The notes beneath the pieces were generated by a model, which worked only from the letters and a program-made list of their open reading frames with translations, had not been told where the DNA came from and did not search any database. DNA of 64,000 nucleotides from an uncultured Caulobacterales bacterium (lineage in GTDB: Bacteria > Pseudomonadota > Alphaproteobacteria > Caulobacterales > Maricaulaceae). Positions 51,136 to 60,554 of this stretch are shown here, one piece after another (the stretch's first letter is position 1; every line of letters begins with the position of its first letter). Made by a program: the position numbers and the translations under genes. The stretch lies in NCBI GenBank assembly GCA_937929915.1, contig CALFUN010000005.1:20665-84664 (forward strand), written 5' to 3'.

Positions 51136-51384
51136 ATGTGGGAAGTTTATATAGTCCGCTGTTCTGACGGCACATTTTATACGGGTATTACCAATAATCT
51201 GGAAAAACGTATTCAAACGCATAATTGCGGGAAAGGCGCGAAATATACAGCGCGGCGCAGACCTGTTACATTGCTTTACCGCGAAGCGAGTGAAAATCGC
51301 AGTACAGCAACAAAACGCGAGCTAGAGATTAAAAAATACTCACGCGCGCGCAAAGCCCAGCTTATTGAGAGCCTAAAGGGCTAA
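51136..51384 (+). CDS. GIY-YIG nuclease family protein
   Basis: WEVYIVRCSDGTFYTGITNNLEKRI. Confidence 0.92.
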   Translation: MWEVYIVRCSDGTFYTGITNNLEKRIQTHNCGKGAKYTARRRPVTLLYREASENRSTATKRELEIKKYSRARKAQLIESLKG

Positions 51385-52214
51385 AGCACATCACCTTCAA
51401 CTTCGTCCTCAAGCTGCGCTAGCCGGTCTTTGACAGCTTTCAACTCGGGATATAGCGCATTCGCTTCGCGGTAAGCCTCCAAAGCGTCTTCTTGGCGGCC
51501 AAGTTGCTCAAAAGCATTACCCAATGTCCAAAGTGCATAAAAGTGACGCGGTTCTAAGGTTAATGTACGCGCCGCTTCGGTTAAAGCCCGTGAATAATTT
51601 TCCTCCTCCAAAGCTAACCGCGACGAGCGCGCCCAGCCTTCTGCATAATCTGGCGAGAGTTCCGTTACATAATCAAACATACGACGCGCTTTTTTATTTT
51701 GGCTTTTGCTTTGCGCATCAGAGCCGCGGCGCAATACCAAATTCACAGATGCCGAACCGCTTTCGAGCCATATGACCCAAATTTCCTCGGCAATGAGATT
51801 TGCATTTTCAGGATTGGTTTCATCTTTTAGTTTTTCAAATAGGGCTGTCAGGCGCGCTTCGCGCTCGGCAGTTGCGCTCAGTTGCGAATAATCGGGTGTA
51901 TCAAACCCCGTACCTTCTGTGCCTTGCGGGATAATATCCTCATCCGCCCGGAGCTGTTCTGAATTCTCACCCCCCTCTTGATCGCCTGGCGGGCTATCGG
52001 GTTCCGTGATTTGCGGTTTGAATATATCATCATCCAAATCAGGGATGTCTGGCAGGTCAAATTGAGGGATTTCCAGAGCAGGCTTATCATCTTGCTGCGG
52101 CGTTTGCGCAGCGGCCATAGTCATAAAAGCGGTATTAAAACCGAAACTTATAATGAACCAAAGGAAAAATCTATGCATAGCACATATAATGACGCCTCCA
52201 ACCATATCTGGCAA
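51381..52214 (-). CDS. Secreted tetratricopeptide repeat protein
   Basis: Signal peptide; TPR-like repeats in C-terminal half. Confidence 0.8.
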   Translation of the reverse strand: MPDMVGGVIICAMHRFFLWFIISFGFNTAFMTMAAAQTPQQDDKPALEIPQFDLPDIPDLDDDIFKPQITEPDSPPGDQEGGENSEQLRADEDIIPQGTEGTGFDTPDYSQLSATAEREARLTALFEKLKDETNPENANLIAEEIWVIWLESGSASVNLVLRRGSDAQSKSQNKKARRMFDYVTELSPDYAEGWARSSRLALEEENYSRALTEAARTLTLEPRHFYALWTLGNAFEQLGRQEDALEAYREANALYPELKAVKDRLAQLEDEVEGDVL

Positions 52215-52272
52215 GAGGCGTATTCATGACAAAGCCGCTAGGAAAGCCCTAGGCGGTTGTATGTGACTCGTC

Positions 52273-52398
52273 TTAACCTTGACGGGCCTTAAAACGTGGA
52301 TCCGTTTTGTTGATCACATAAAGACGACCCTTACGGCGCACAATTTGGCAATCGCGATGACGCCCTTTAAGGGATTTTAGTGAACTACGAACTTTCAT
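52273..52398 (-). CDS. rpmJ: 50S ribosomal protein L36 (Cys-depleted/YkgO type); absent from ORF track because it is 41 aa
   Basis: Manual translation [41 protein letters not shown]. Confidence 0.95.
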   Translation of the reverse strand: MKVRSSLKSLKGRHRDCQIVRRKGRLYVINKTDPRFKARQG

Positions 52399-52572
52399 GG
52401 CTCTGGCTTTCATTAAGCAAATAAACAAGAAGCCGCGATATATGCCGCCCGCAAGAGCAAGTCAAGCGGCAAGTCAGCGTAAAATACGGGTTAATTTCAC
52501 GTTAATCATAATAGCCAAATTGTCACAAATTCAGCCCTAGCCTCTCTGCGCAGCTCTTGCTAACCTTATATC

Positions 52573-53889
52573 ATGAAAAACCTAACTTTATCCGCGAGTT
52601 TTTTACTCTTAGCTGCCTTTTTATCGGCTTGCGCCAGCGCGCCAGATGCCGCTGCAGAAACCGCCGGAGAAACGCCGGCACAGACATCAACAGAGCCCGC
52701 GCAAGATGCAGCGGCAATTCGCGCGGGGTCCGTTGACACACGCCAAATCGCGCTCACGCAGGAACAAAGATTTACAGCGTGGAAAACAGATTTCATTCAC
52801 CGCGCGGCCGCAAAAGGTTATGATAAAGCCCGTGTGGCTCGCGTGATAAACCCTGCGAAAATTAACACACTCGCGCTGGACCGGGATCGGAAGCAACCTG
52901 AATTTTCCAAACCCGTTTGGTCATATGTTGACAGCGCCGCCTCTGCAGACCGTCTCAATAAAGGGCAAGAAAAACTCTCTGAAGCCGAAGCTATATTTAC
53001 ACAAGTCGAGAGCCGTTATCCTGTACCACGCCATATTTTAACGGCCATATGGGGTCTGGAGACGTCTTATGGGCGCATTATGGGAAATCATGACATTATC
53101 AGCGCTCTGTCAACCTTTGCCTTTGAAGGGCGGCGCAGTCAATTTGGCGAACAGCAATTATTGGCTATTCTAGATATGCTCGCTGCGGGAGATGTGCGCG
53201 AGGATCAACTGATCGGCTCTTGGGCGGGCGCTATGGGGATGACGCAATTCATTCCAACGACATTTCGAGACTATGCTGTCGACTTTGATGGCGACGGTAA
53301 TAAAAACCTATGGGACAGCCAAGGTGATGCCTTGGGCAGCGCAGCCCATTATCTCGCGCGCTCTGGCTGGCGAGCGGGTGAACCTGTCATGGCCGAAGTC
53401 AAAGTCGTGCCAGATTTTGATTATAGCTTGCTGGAGGGTACAACAAAAACCGTGAGCGAATGGACAGCTCTGGGCGTATCACCCATCAGCGGCGAGCGCT
53501 GGAGCCAAGATGCCAATTTCCTCAATGCAAAAATTATCGCCCCTGGCGGCCATAGAGGCCCGAAGCTTTTGACCTTTAAAAATTTCGACGTCATTAAGCG
53601 CTATAATAATTCGACAAGTTATGTGATGGGCGTGACAGTGCTGGGCGAAGCTTTGCGCGGTCAATCCGCCATCCGTACCGCTTGGCCACGCGATGATAAA
53701 CCACTCGCTTTTGAAGATAAGAAAAACATGCAGCGCAAATTAACGCAGCTTGGATATAGTACGGGCGGCATTGACGGACAAATTGGCCCGAATACGCGCA
53801 AAGCCATTCGCGCATGGCAAAAATCAAATGGGTTGCCTGCAGATGGATATATGGAGCAAACGCTTTATCAACGCTTAATGGCACAATAA
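52573..53889 (+). CDS. Lytic murein transglycosylase (MltB family) with C-terminal peptidoglycan-binding domain
   Basis: Lipobox LSAC; AIWGLETSYGRIMG, GSWAGAMGMTQFIPTTF; RKLTQLGYSTGGIDGQIGPNTRKAIRAWQ. Confidence 0.93.
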   Translation: MKNLTLSASFLLLAAFLSACASAPDAAAETAGETPAQTSTEPAQDAAAIRAGSVDTRQIALTQEQRFTAWKTDFIHRAAAKGYDKARVARVINPAKINTLALDRDRKQPEFSKPVWSYVDSAASADRLNKGQEKLSEAEAIFTQVESRYPVPRHILTAIWGLETSYGRIMGNHDIISALSTFAFEGRRSQFGEQQLLAILDMLAAGDVREDQLIGSWAGAMGMTQFIPTTFRDYAVDFDGDGNKNLWDSQGDALGSAAHYLARSGWRAGEPVMAEVKVVPDFDYSLLEGTTKTVSEWTALGVSPISGERWSQDANFLNAKIIAPGGHRGPKLLTFKNFDVIKRYNNSTSYVMGVTVLGEALRGQSAIRTAWPRDDKPLAFEDKKNMQRKLTQLGYSTGGIDGQIGPNTRKAIRAWQKSNGLPADGYMEQTLYQRLMAQ

Positions 53890-53899
53890 TGCCTACAGA

Positions 53900-55627
53900 G
53901 TGAGTGATGTGCTAAAATCTCATCCCAAAGCTCTCACACAATGCGAGCCGCCATCTTTAGACTGGTCACGCCCTGGCACACCGGCTGCCACAGATTTTGA
54001 CGATATTTATTTCTCAGTTGATGGCGGCACCGAAGAAACGCGCACTGTATTTTTAGGCGGCTGCGGATTGCCTGATGGCTGGGCAGGTAAAATGCTTTAC
54101 ACGATAGGCGAGCTTGGTTTTGGGTCAGGTTTAAATTTTTTAACGACTTGGCAAATGTGGGAGCAGGCAAGCCCTCACATATGTGCAAAAACTGCACGGC
54201 TGCATTTTATCTCTATTGAAAAACATCCCTTTAGCGCGGCCCAGCTTGAGCAAGCTTTAAACGCATGGCCAGAACTGAGTGATTATGCGGCGCAGTTAAT
54301 TTCTGCATGGCCAGAACGTGTGAAAGGGTTTCACCGTCTGCATTTTGGCCGTGTTACGCTTACGCTTATCCATGATGACATTGCAAATGCTCTGGAAGCT
54401 TTGGACGCGCAAGTCGATGCGTGGTTTCTTGATGGGTTTAGCCCGAAGAAAAACCCGCATATGTGGTCTACAAATATTATGACAAAACTTGCGAGCCTAA
54501 GCGCGGATGGGGCAAGGCTGGCTACATTTACGGTCGCAGGGTCAGTGCGGCAAGCTTTATCGGAGGCCGGTTTTCAGACAGAAAAAAAGACGGGATTTGG
54601 CCGCAAACGCCACCGTCTTGAAGCCAGATTTATACCCGCTCATAAGCCTGCAAAACCGCAGAGGTCAAAGCCGTCTCTAATCCCGACAATTATTGGCACT
54701 GGCATTGGCGGCGCCTCTTTAGCGCGCGCTTTTATGCGGCGCGGAATTAAGCCGCGCATTGTGTCTCGCGGCAATAAACATGCCGCAAGCGGAAATGCCG
54801 CAGCGCTTGTCAAACCCCGCTTTGATTTACAAGACCGCCCAGAGAGCCGCTTTTATTTGGCAAGTTATTTATATGCCTTGCAGGCCTATGGAAAAACGGA
54901 TGCCATTCTGTCGCACGGTGTGACGCAATTTCCAAAAACGGAAAATGAATTTACTAGATTTGTAAAACTTGCTGCGCAAGCAGCCCTCCCTTTAACCCAT
55001 TTTCATTTAAACAATGACATATTATCCTTGCCGCAATCTCTGACTGTTTCGCCGCAAAAACTTATCGCGGCTTTCACTCAAAAGCTTGAAATAACGACAG
55101 AGACTATATCTCATCTGGATGAGATTGACGGCCCTGTCTTTGCCGCTATGGGGTATGGAATAAAATCTATATTCAATAGCGGCCTGCCTAAATTACGGTT
55201 TTCGCGCGGGCAAATTAGCTGGGCAAAAGCAGCCGATAATATCAAAACGCCCATGAGCTATGGCGGCTATGTTATCCCATTTGACAATAAATGTCTGATT
55301 GGCGCCACACATGATGCCGTTTGCGGCGATGCCCCATATGTCGTAAAGCCAGAGGATGATCGCCGAAATTTCGAAGCCTTCTCGAACATTATGCGATATG
55401 ACTTAACACCAGATTTATCCGAGCCTTCACGCGCCAGTATTCGCGTGACAACGCCTGATACCTTGCCGATGATATTGACGCCAAAACCTAATCAATATAT
55501 TTTAACAGGATTAGGCTCTCGCGGTTTTGTTTTTGCCCCGCTACTGGCCGAAGCCATTGTTAGCCACTGGCTTGGCGAGCCACTTCCAATAGAGAAAAAA
55601 GTTTGGGCGCGTTTTGGACCTCGATGA
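53900..55627 (+). CDS. mnmC: Bifunctional tRNA 5-methylaminomethyl-2-thiouridine biosynthesis protein
   Basis: GELGFGSGLNFL, DAWFLDGFSPKKNPHMW, IIGTGIGGASLARAFMRRG. Confidence 0.92.
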   Translation: MSDVLKSHPKALTQCEPPSLDWSRPGTPAATDFDDIYFSVDGGTEETRTVFLGGCGLPDGWAGKMLYTIGELGFGSGLNFLTTWQMWEQASPHICAKTARLHFISIEKHPFSAAQLEQALNAWPELSDYAAQLISAWPERVKGFHRLHFGRVTLTLIHDDIANALEALDAQVDAWFLDGFSPKKNPHMWSTNIMTKLASLSADGARLATFTVAGSVRQALSEAGFQTEKKTGFGRKRHRLEARFIPAHKPAKPQRSKPSLIPTIIGTGIGGASLARAFMRRGIKPRIVSRGNKHAASGNAAALVKPRFDLQDRPESRFYLASYLYALQAYGKTDAILSHGVTQFPKTENEFTRFVKLAAQAALPLTHFHLNNDILSLPQSLTVSPQKLIAAFTQKLEITTETISHLDEIDGPVFAAMGYGIKSIFNSGLPKLRFSRGQISWAKAADNIKTPMSYGGYVIPFDNKCLIGATHDAVCGDAPYVVKPEDDRRNFEAFSNIMRYDLTPDLSEPSRASIRVTTPDTLPMILTPKPNQYILTGLGSRGFVFAPLLAEAIVSHWLGEPLPIEKKVWARFGPR

Positions 55628-55681
55628 GATCGTAGGGAGAGAGAACTCCAAAGCTCTCATCAAATCCCTAAACGCGCCCAT

Positions 55682-55727
55682 AAAACCTATATGCTTGAAG
55701 GAGGGCATATAGGTTTTAATTTTTAAA
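55682..55727 (+). terminator. Hairpin terminator between convergent mnmC and DUF2807 gene
   Basis: AAAACCTATATGC-TTGAAGGAGG-GCATATAGGTTTT followed by AATTTTT. Confidence 0.82.
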
Positions 55728-55738
55728 ATAGGTCCATA

Positions 55739-56788
55739 TTATTCCTGCGACACAACAGCATTATATACTTTAATGTTTATATCGGCGGCGCCAGAACGGG
55801 ATTGTTTCAACGTCCCGCTCACTTCATCAATCGAAATATCCGCCGCGCCGCTCGCTTTGGCATCCAGATTAGAGGCAAGCCCGCCAAAGGTTACATCCGA
55901 TGCGCCTGACGCGGCGACTTTCATTTCATCTGCCTGCCCGTCTTTAATATCAATGTCACTTGCGCCGCTCACCTCAATAAATACAGGCCCAGATATACGA
56001 TTGACAACTGCATCGGAGGAGCCGCCGCCTTCATAATCCAACCCATCTGTGATATTACCAATTTTCATATTGGTCGCTCCAGATAATTGCACCTCAGCCG
56101 TGCCCGTAACATCGCCGGCCCGCATATCGCTCGAGCCAGATAATTTGGCTTGCAAGCTCTTGGTATTACCGCCCTCAAAACCGCTTGCGCCAGATAAGCC
56201 TATATTTAATTCACCTACATTACCGATCTGCATATCGCTCGAGCCAGACAGTTTTATCTTAGCTTGGCCAATATCTTTAGCTGTAAAATCCGAGGATCCG
56301 CTTATTTTCGCATCCAAGAGTTCTGCGACATTCCCAACTTCAATCTCACCGCAGCCTTTGGGAGATACTGTAAATGCCTTTACATTCGGCTGCCCGTAAA
56401 TAAACGGGACAGAGTTTTGTAGCACCACTTCGGTATTCGCAGGTATTGCAATATTTAATTCTGGATAGGCATTCAAAGGCTTATACGCTTTTTTGCGCGT
56501 AACAGATATTTTTCTTTTGCTCTCAGTTCCTTTGCACTGGATTCGGCGTAATTTTTCATACCCTCCCAATAGCTTCACATCACGGCCATTATCATCTTGA
56601 ACATCTAATTCCCCTGCGCCCCGCACAATATCGACTTCAATGTCATTGCTAGATTGTGACCAATTAATTGTACCGACAAAGTCTTCGATAATTAATTTTG
56701 ATTGCGCTTGCGCCAAAACTGGCACAGCTATGAATGAGGTTGCTGCTAAGATAGCGGTTGTGAATTTATAAATATGTTTTGCGCCCAT
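55739..56788 (-). CDS. Head GIN domain / DUF2807 adhesin-like secreted protein
   Basis: Signal peptide; repeated SGSSD / SGASD beta-repeat units. Confidence 0.85.
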   Translation of the reverse strand: MGAKHIYKFTTAILAATSFIAVPVLAQAQSKLIIEDFVGTINWSQSSNDIEVDIVRGAGELDVQDDNGRDVKLLGGYEKLRRIQCKGTESKRKISVTRKKAYKPLNAYPELNIAIPANTEVVLQNSVPFIYGQPNVKAFTVSPKGCGEIEVGNVAELLDAKISGSSDFTAKDIGQAKIKLSGSSDMQIGNVGELNIGLSGASGFEGGNTKSLQAKLSGSSDMRAGDVTGTAEVQLSGATNMKIGNITDGLDYEGGGSSDAVVNRISGPVFIEVSGASDIDIKDGQADEMKVAASGASDVTFGGLASNLDAKASGAADISIDEVSGTLKQSRSGAADINIKVYNAVVSQE

Positions 56789-56789
56789 T

Positions 56790-57008
56790 TTAAAATCTCA
56801 CTTCTATAATTTTTTCTGATTGAAGTACTAATTTTAAACCTGATTTAGAGGTTTTCTGAATTTTCATAGCATAGCCACATTCATCAACTGATAATTCAAG
56901 ATGCGATATTTTAAACTCAGCTTTGTGGATAGGGTTATGCAAATTTATGCCGCCCGCACCCGGACCAAAAAAAGTAAGCCCTGATATTAAGAATAATGTT
57001 TTGATCAT
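56790..57008 (-). CDS. Small hypothetical secreted protein in psp operon
   Basis: 72-aa ORF with signal-like N-terminus, 1-nt gap to DUF2807 gene. Confidence 0.6.
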   Translation of the reverse strand: MIKTLFLISGLTFFGPGAGGINLHNPIHKAEFKISHLELSVDECGYAMKIQKTSKSGLKLVLQSEKIIEVRF

Positions 57009-57043
57009 AACAGTCTCTCCTCTGATGATCGGTTAAAAGATAG

Positions 57044-57595
57044 CTAGTTTTCAAGGTCGCGAAAATCGCGGCGTAACTTCCACTCCTTAGATGTCACTGA
57101 GCGTTCTAAATCTTGCAAACGCGTCTCTAATGAGCGAAATTTTGATTTTACATCGCGAAAGCTTGTTGTCCGAACGGGCGCAGCTTGAGGAGCCTGAGCA
57201 GGGCGGCTATGAGATTCTTCGGCTGCTTCTCTAGCCTTGCGCGCTTCGTAATATTCACGGCGATAAGGGGCGCGTTTATCTTTCGGAATAAAGACCCAAA
57301 GCACGAAATACGCTAGTAACGGGAAGCCAAGAAAGATGACAGATAGAACAAATAATATCCGCATAATGGCGTGATCTAATCCGAAATAATCACCAAACCC
57401 CGCACATACACCGCCAAAAACACCATCTATTTTATTGCGGCGAAGTTTACGGCCTGACCTGAAATATGGCTCATCATAATCCGCTTCATAACTCTCCCAG
57501 CGGCCCCACTTATCTTCCCAAACTTCCTTATGTTCGTAACGCGGGGTATTTTTTCTGCGCTTACTCATTTCTCTCTCTCCAATCTGGCACTTCAC
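57044..57595 (-). CDS. pspC: PspC domain protein
   Basis: KLRRNKIDGVFGGVCAGFGDYFGLDHAIMRILFVLSVIF. Confidence 0.92.
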   Translation of the reverse strand: MKCQIGEREMSKRRKNTPRYEHKEVWEDKWGRWESYEADYDEPYFRSGRKLRRNKIDGVFGGVCAGFGDYFGLDHAIMRILFVLSVIFLGFPLLAYFVLWVFIPKDKRAPYRREYYEARKAREAAEESHSRPAQAPQAAPVRTTSFRDVKSKFRSLETRLQDLERSVTSKEWKLRRDFRDLEN

Positions 57596-57803
57596 TATCT
57601 AATATGCGCTCTAAAACTGCAGCGCGTTGATCCAGAATATCTGCAATTTTCGACATTTGTTCGAGTTCGGCAATCTGATCGCCGCTCATATGGTGCATCA
57701 TCTTTTCCTTATGCTCATAATGCATTTTCAGCATTTTAGAGCCAATAGCGCCGATAATTGCGACGATCGGAATCATGAAGACTAATACTTCAGGTTCAAA
57801 CAT
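57561..57803 (-). CDS. pspB: Phage shock protein B-like envelope stress protein
   Basis: 80 aa: N-terminal TM, coiled-coil, RILDSEVPDWR; overlaps pspC. Confidence 0.85.
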   Translation of the reverse strand: MFEPEVLVFMIPIVAIIGAIGSKMLKMHYEHKEKMMHHMSGDQIAELEQMSKIADILDQRAAVLERILDSEVPDWRERNE

Positions 57804-57895
57804 TATCTCTCTCTTTCGTTTGAAAAATTATTATAAAAACTCGGGCGGTATGTTATCGAAGGGGGGGTAAACATCCGCCCGAGCTATCGCAGATC

Positions 57896-58585
57896 TTAGC
57901 CTGCTTTTGTTTTATTCGCCGCTTTAGGCGTTTTGATTTTTGCCTTTAGCGCCGCCAGCTCATCTTCGATGGCTTCATTGGCTTCAAGGGCTGCAAATTG
58001 GCTTTCAAGGCTTTCGCCTGACCCAAGATCAAAGGCTTCTACATGAGCCTCTAACTCGTCAACCTTGCGCTCCATACGCTCATAACGTGCAAGAGCATCA
58101 CCAACCTTATTGGTTGAAATCACGGTTCGCATCTTGATCTGACCGCGCGCCACATTACTGCGCATTGTAAGCGCCTTATGTTTGGCCTTGGCCTCATCCA
58201 GCTTTGTCTGTAATTTTGACAAATCCTCATCAGCTTTCGCAACAGCTTCATCCAAAATACCGATTTCCTTCAAAACGACATCTTGCATGGCTTCCGCTTG
58301 CTGTTTGGCAGATAAAGCGCCGCGAGCCAGATCTTCACGATCTTTCGTGATCGCTAATTCGGCTTTCGTCGCCCAGTCACCAGCACGGGCCTTATAATCT
58401 TCGGCTTTGCGCGATAGTTCTTTGCGTTCGGCGATATTCCGTGCCGCGTCCGTACGGACTTCGACCAGTGTATCTTCCATTTCTTGGATGATGAGCCGTG
58501 TGATCTTTTCTGGATCTTCGGCCTTGTCAATCATGGCATTAAGGTTTGAATTGATGATGTCACCCATTCTTGAAAAAATACCCAT
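57896..58585 (-). CDS. pspA: Phage shock protein A (PspA/IM30)
   Basis: GIFSRMGDIINSNLNAMIDKAEDPEKITRLIIQEMEDTLVEVR. Confidence 0.95.
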   Translation of the reverse strand: MGIFSRMGDIINSNLNAMIDKAEDPEKITRLIIQEMEDTLVEVRTDAARNIAERKELSRKAEDYKARAGDWATKAELAITKDREDLARGALSAKQQAEAMQDVVLKEIGILDEAVAKADEDLSKLQTKLDEAKAKHKALTMRSNVARGQIKMRTVISTNKVGDALARYERMERKVDELEAHVEAFDLGSGESLESQFAALEANEAIEDELAALKAKIKTPKAANKTKAG

Positions 58586-58629
58586 TTTTGTCTCCTGATA
58601 ATTTAGCAGTTTTTAGATTAGCAATTCAG

Positions 58630-58764
58630 TTAAAAGATTTTCGCGACAAGGAAACCTGCAGCGAAAAAGCCCCAAACTTCGGGATGGCGTGTTGTAACGT
58701 AGCGGACAAAGCGTGCGCCTTTGCGGCGCCAGCTTTCAGTATTAGTATCATTCGGATAATCCAT
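58630..58764 (-). CDS. 44-aa micro-ORF upstream of pspA, single C-terminal hydrophobic segment
   Basis: Manual translation MDYPNDTNTESWRRKGARFVRYVTTRHPEVWGFFAAGFLVAKIF; absent from ORF track because of length. Confidence 0.6.
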   Translation of the reverse strand: MDYPNDTNTESWRRKGARFVRYVTTRHPEVWGFFAAGFLVAKIF

Positions 58765-58773
58765 CATTAACTC

Positions 58774-58926
58774 CTAAAACCCGAAACCAGAAACACGGCT
58801 ACCCAAACGGCTGGGCGTCATAATTGCGCTGCGACGACGTGAGCGTGCATGTTTCGTGATTAAGGGTGCGCTGTCATTGGTGGCACCCAATGCGTTTGTG
58901 TCGATGTCTATAGTGCGGAAGGTCAT
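58774..58926 (-). CDS. 50-aa basic micro-ORF, first gene of psp operon
   Basis: MTFRTIDIDTNALGATNDSAPLITKHARSRRRSAIMTPSRLGSRVSGFGF preceded by AAGGAGAG; the 306-nt track ORF probably starts internally here. Confidence 0.6.
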   Translation of the reverse strand: MTFRTIDIDTNALGATNDSAPLITKHARSRRRSAIMTPSRLGSRVSGFGF

Positions 58927-59148
58927 GTCTCTCTCCTTGTACCTTTGCGTGTCTGTTTTCGTCTCCTTATGGCGGTGTGTACCGCCGACAATTAGAATAT
59001 GCCTAATGAAAGTCAGCTTGTCGATTTTTTTTAAATCATTGAAATACAAGCATTTTTTTAGAAATGTGTATTTTTTCAAAATATTTATTAGTAAATTATA
59101 CTATACTTTAGCTTTATTTATCACTTTAATTTGGTATAAATAACCATA

Positions 59149-60201
59149 ATGGCAAATATAGTAGCACAACCCATCGGCCAGTCTGAGCATTTCATGGCGA
59201 TTCTAGACCGTGTGTCTGACCTTGCTGTGATTGAAAAACCCATTTTAATCGTTGGCGAGTCTGGCACAGGTAAAGAACTGATCGCATCTCGCTTGCATTT
59301 CTTATCGCCGCGTTGGGAGCAAATATTCGTCAGCGTAAATTGCGCCGCCTATACAGAAACCGAACTTGATATTGAATTATTCGGAAGCTCTTTCATAGAT
59401 GGCCGTGATGATACGAATGGACGGTTTTTCCAAGCCCATGGCGGCACCTTGCTACTCGATAATATCGAAGCCGTAACGCCGCGCTTACAAGAAAAACTTA
59501 TTCGCGCCATTGAATATGGCAGCTATGAAGCGCGCGGGGAAATTCACTCTCAAGATGTGGACGTACGCGTATTGGCCGCAACGCATGCCGACCTACCTGC
59601 GGCCGCAAAGCGCGGCACATTTCGGCCCGACTTACTTTACCGTATAGCCTTTGACGTCTTAACCTTGCCCCCATTACAGGCCCGGCTTGATGATATTCTG
59701 CCATTATCTGAGCATTTTGGGAAAAAGATGGCGACCGATCTTGGCGCAGAGCAATTTCCAGGACTCAGCGCTGAAGCTGCGGAAATTCTACGCAGCTACA
59801 CTTGGCCTGGCAATGTCAGAGAACTCAAATCCGTTATAGAGCGCAGCTTAACCCGTGCATGGCTGCGCGATGAAAGCTTATCGGAGCCCTTAAATCAATT
59901 AATCTTTGACCCTTTTGAGGATCCGTACAGATTATCTGACACAACCGCGCAATCCATATCAACCGTCACATCTGACATAGCTACGGTGAACACAGCTTTA
60001 GATCCTCTTGACAACACAGACAATGATACGCAGACCGCCGCAGCCGCCAGCTTTTCAGAGCGCGTAATGGTGTTTGAGCGCCGCCTGATCGATGAGGCTC
60101 TAAATATTAGCAGTCATCATCAGGGCCGTGCCGCCGAACACCTGGGCCTATCCTATCATCAATTTCGCGGATTATTACGCAAACATGGCTTAAAAAAATA
60201 A
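59149..60201 (+). CDS. pspF: Phage shock operon sigma-54 activator
   Basis: VGESGTGKELIASRLHFLS Walker A, LLLDNIEAV, C-terminal HTH NISSHHQGRAAEHLGLSYHQFRGLLRKHG. Confidence 0.92.
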   Translation: MANIVAQPIGQSEHFMAILDRVSDLAVIEKPILIVGESGTGKELIASRLHFLSPRWEQIFVSVNCAAYTETELDIELFGSSFIDGRDDTNGRFFQAHGGTLLLDNIEAVTPRLQEKLIRAIEYGSYEARGEIHSQDVDVRVLAATHADLPAAAKRGTFRPDLLYRIAFDVLTLPPLQARLDDILPLSEHFGKKMATDLGAEQFPGLSAEAAEILRSYTWPGNVRELKSVIERSLTRAWLRDESLSEPLNQLIFDPFEDPYRLSDTTAQSISTVTSDIATVNTALDPLDNTDNDTQTAAAASFSERVMVFERRLIDEALNISSHHQGRAAEHLGLSYHQFRGLLRKHGLKK

Positions 60202-60400
60202 CCTTACCGCCCCCAGCTTTAGGCCATTAAATTTAAAGCCTAAAAATCGACATTATCTTGTCATAAAACGTAACTTACAGCTTGATATATTGATCCAACC
60301 CCCATATATCGGCCATTCTTATAACGGGGCATGCAGCCTCGCAGTCTTGCATAGCGGGGCGAATATAAATGCGGCCGGCCAGTTCCGGGTATATAGGTAA

Positions 60401-60477
<77 letters not shown>

Positions 60478-60554
60478 CCGTTAGTATCAGTAAAATAGCT
60501 AATTTCTAAATCATAGATATTCCCAGGTTTCGGCAAGGCTGACGATAGAGAATA

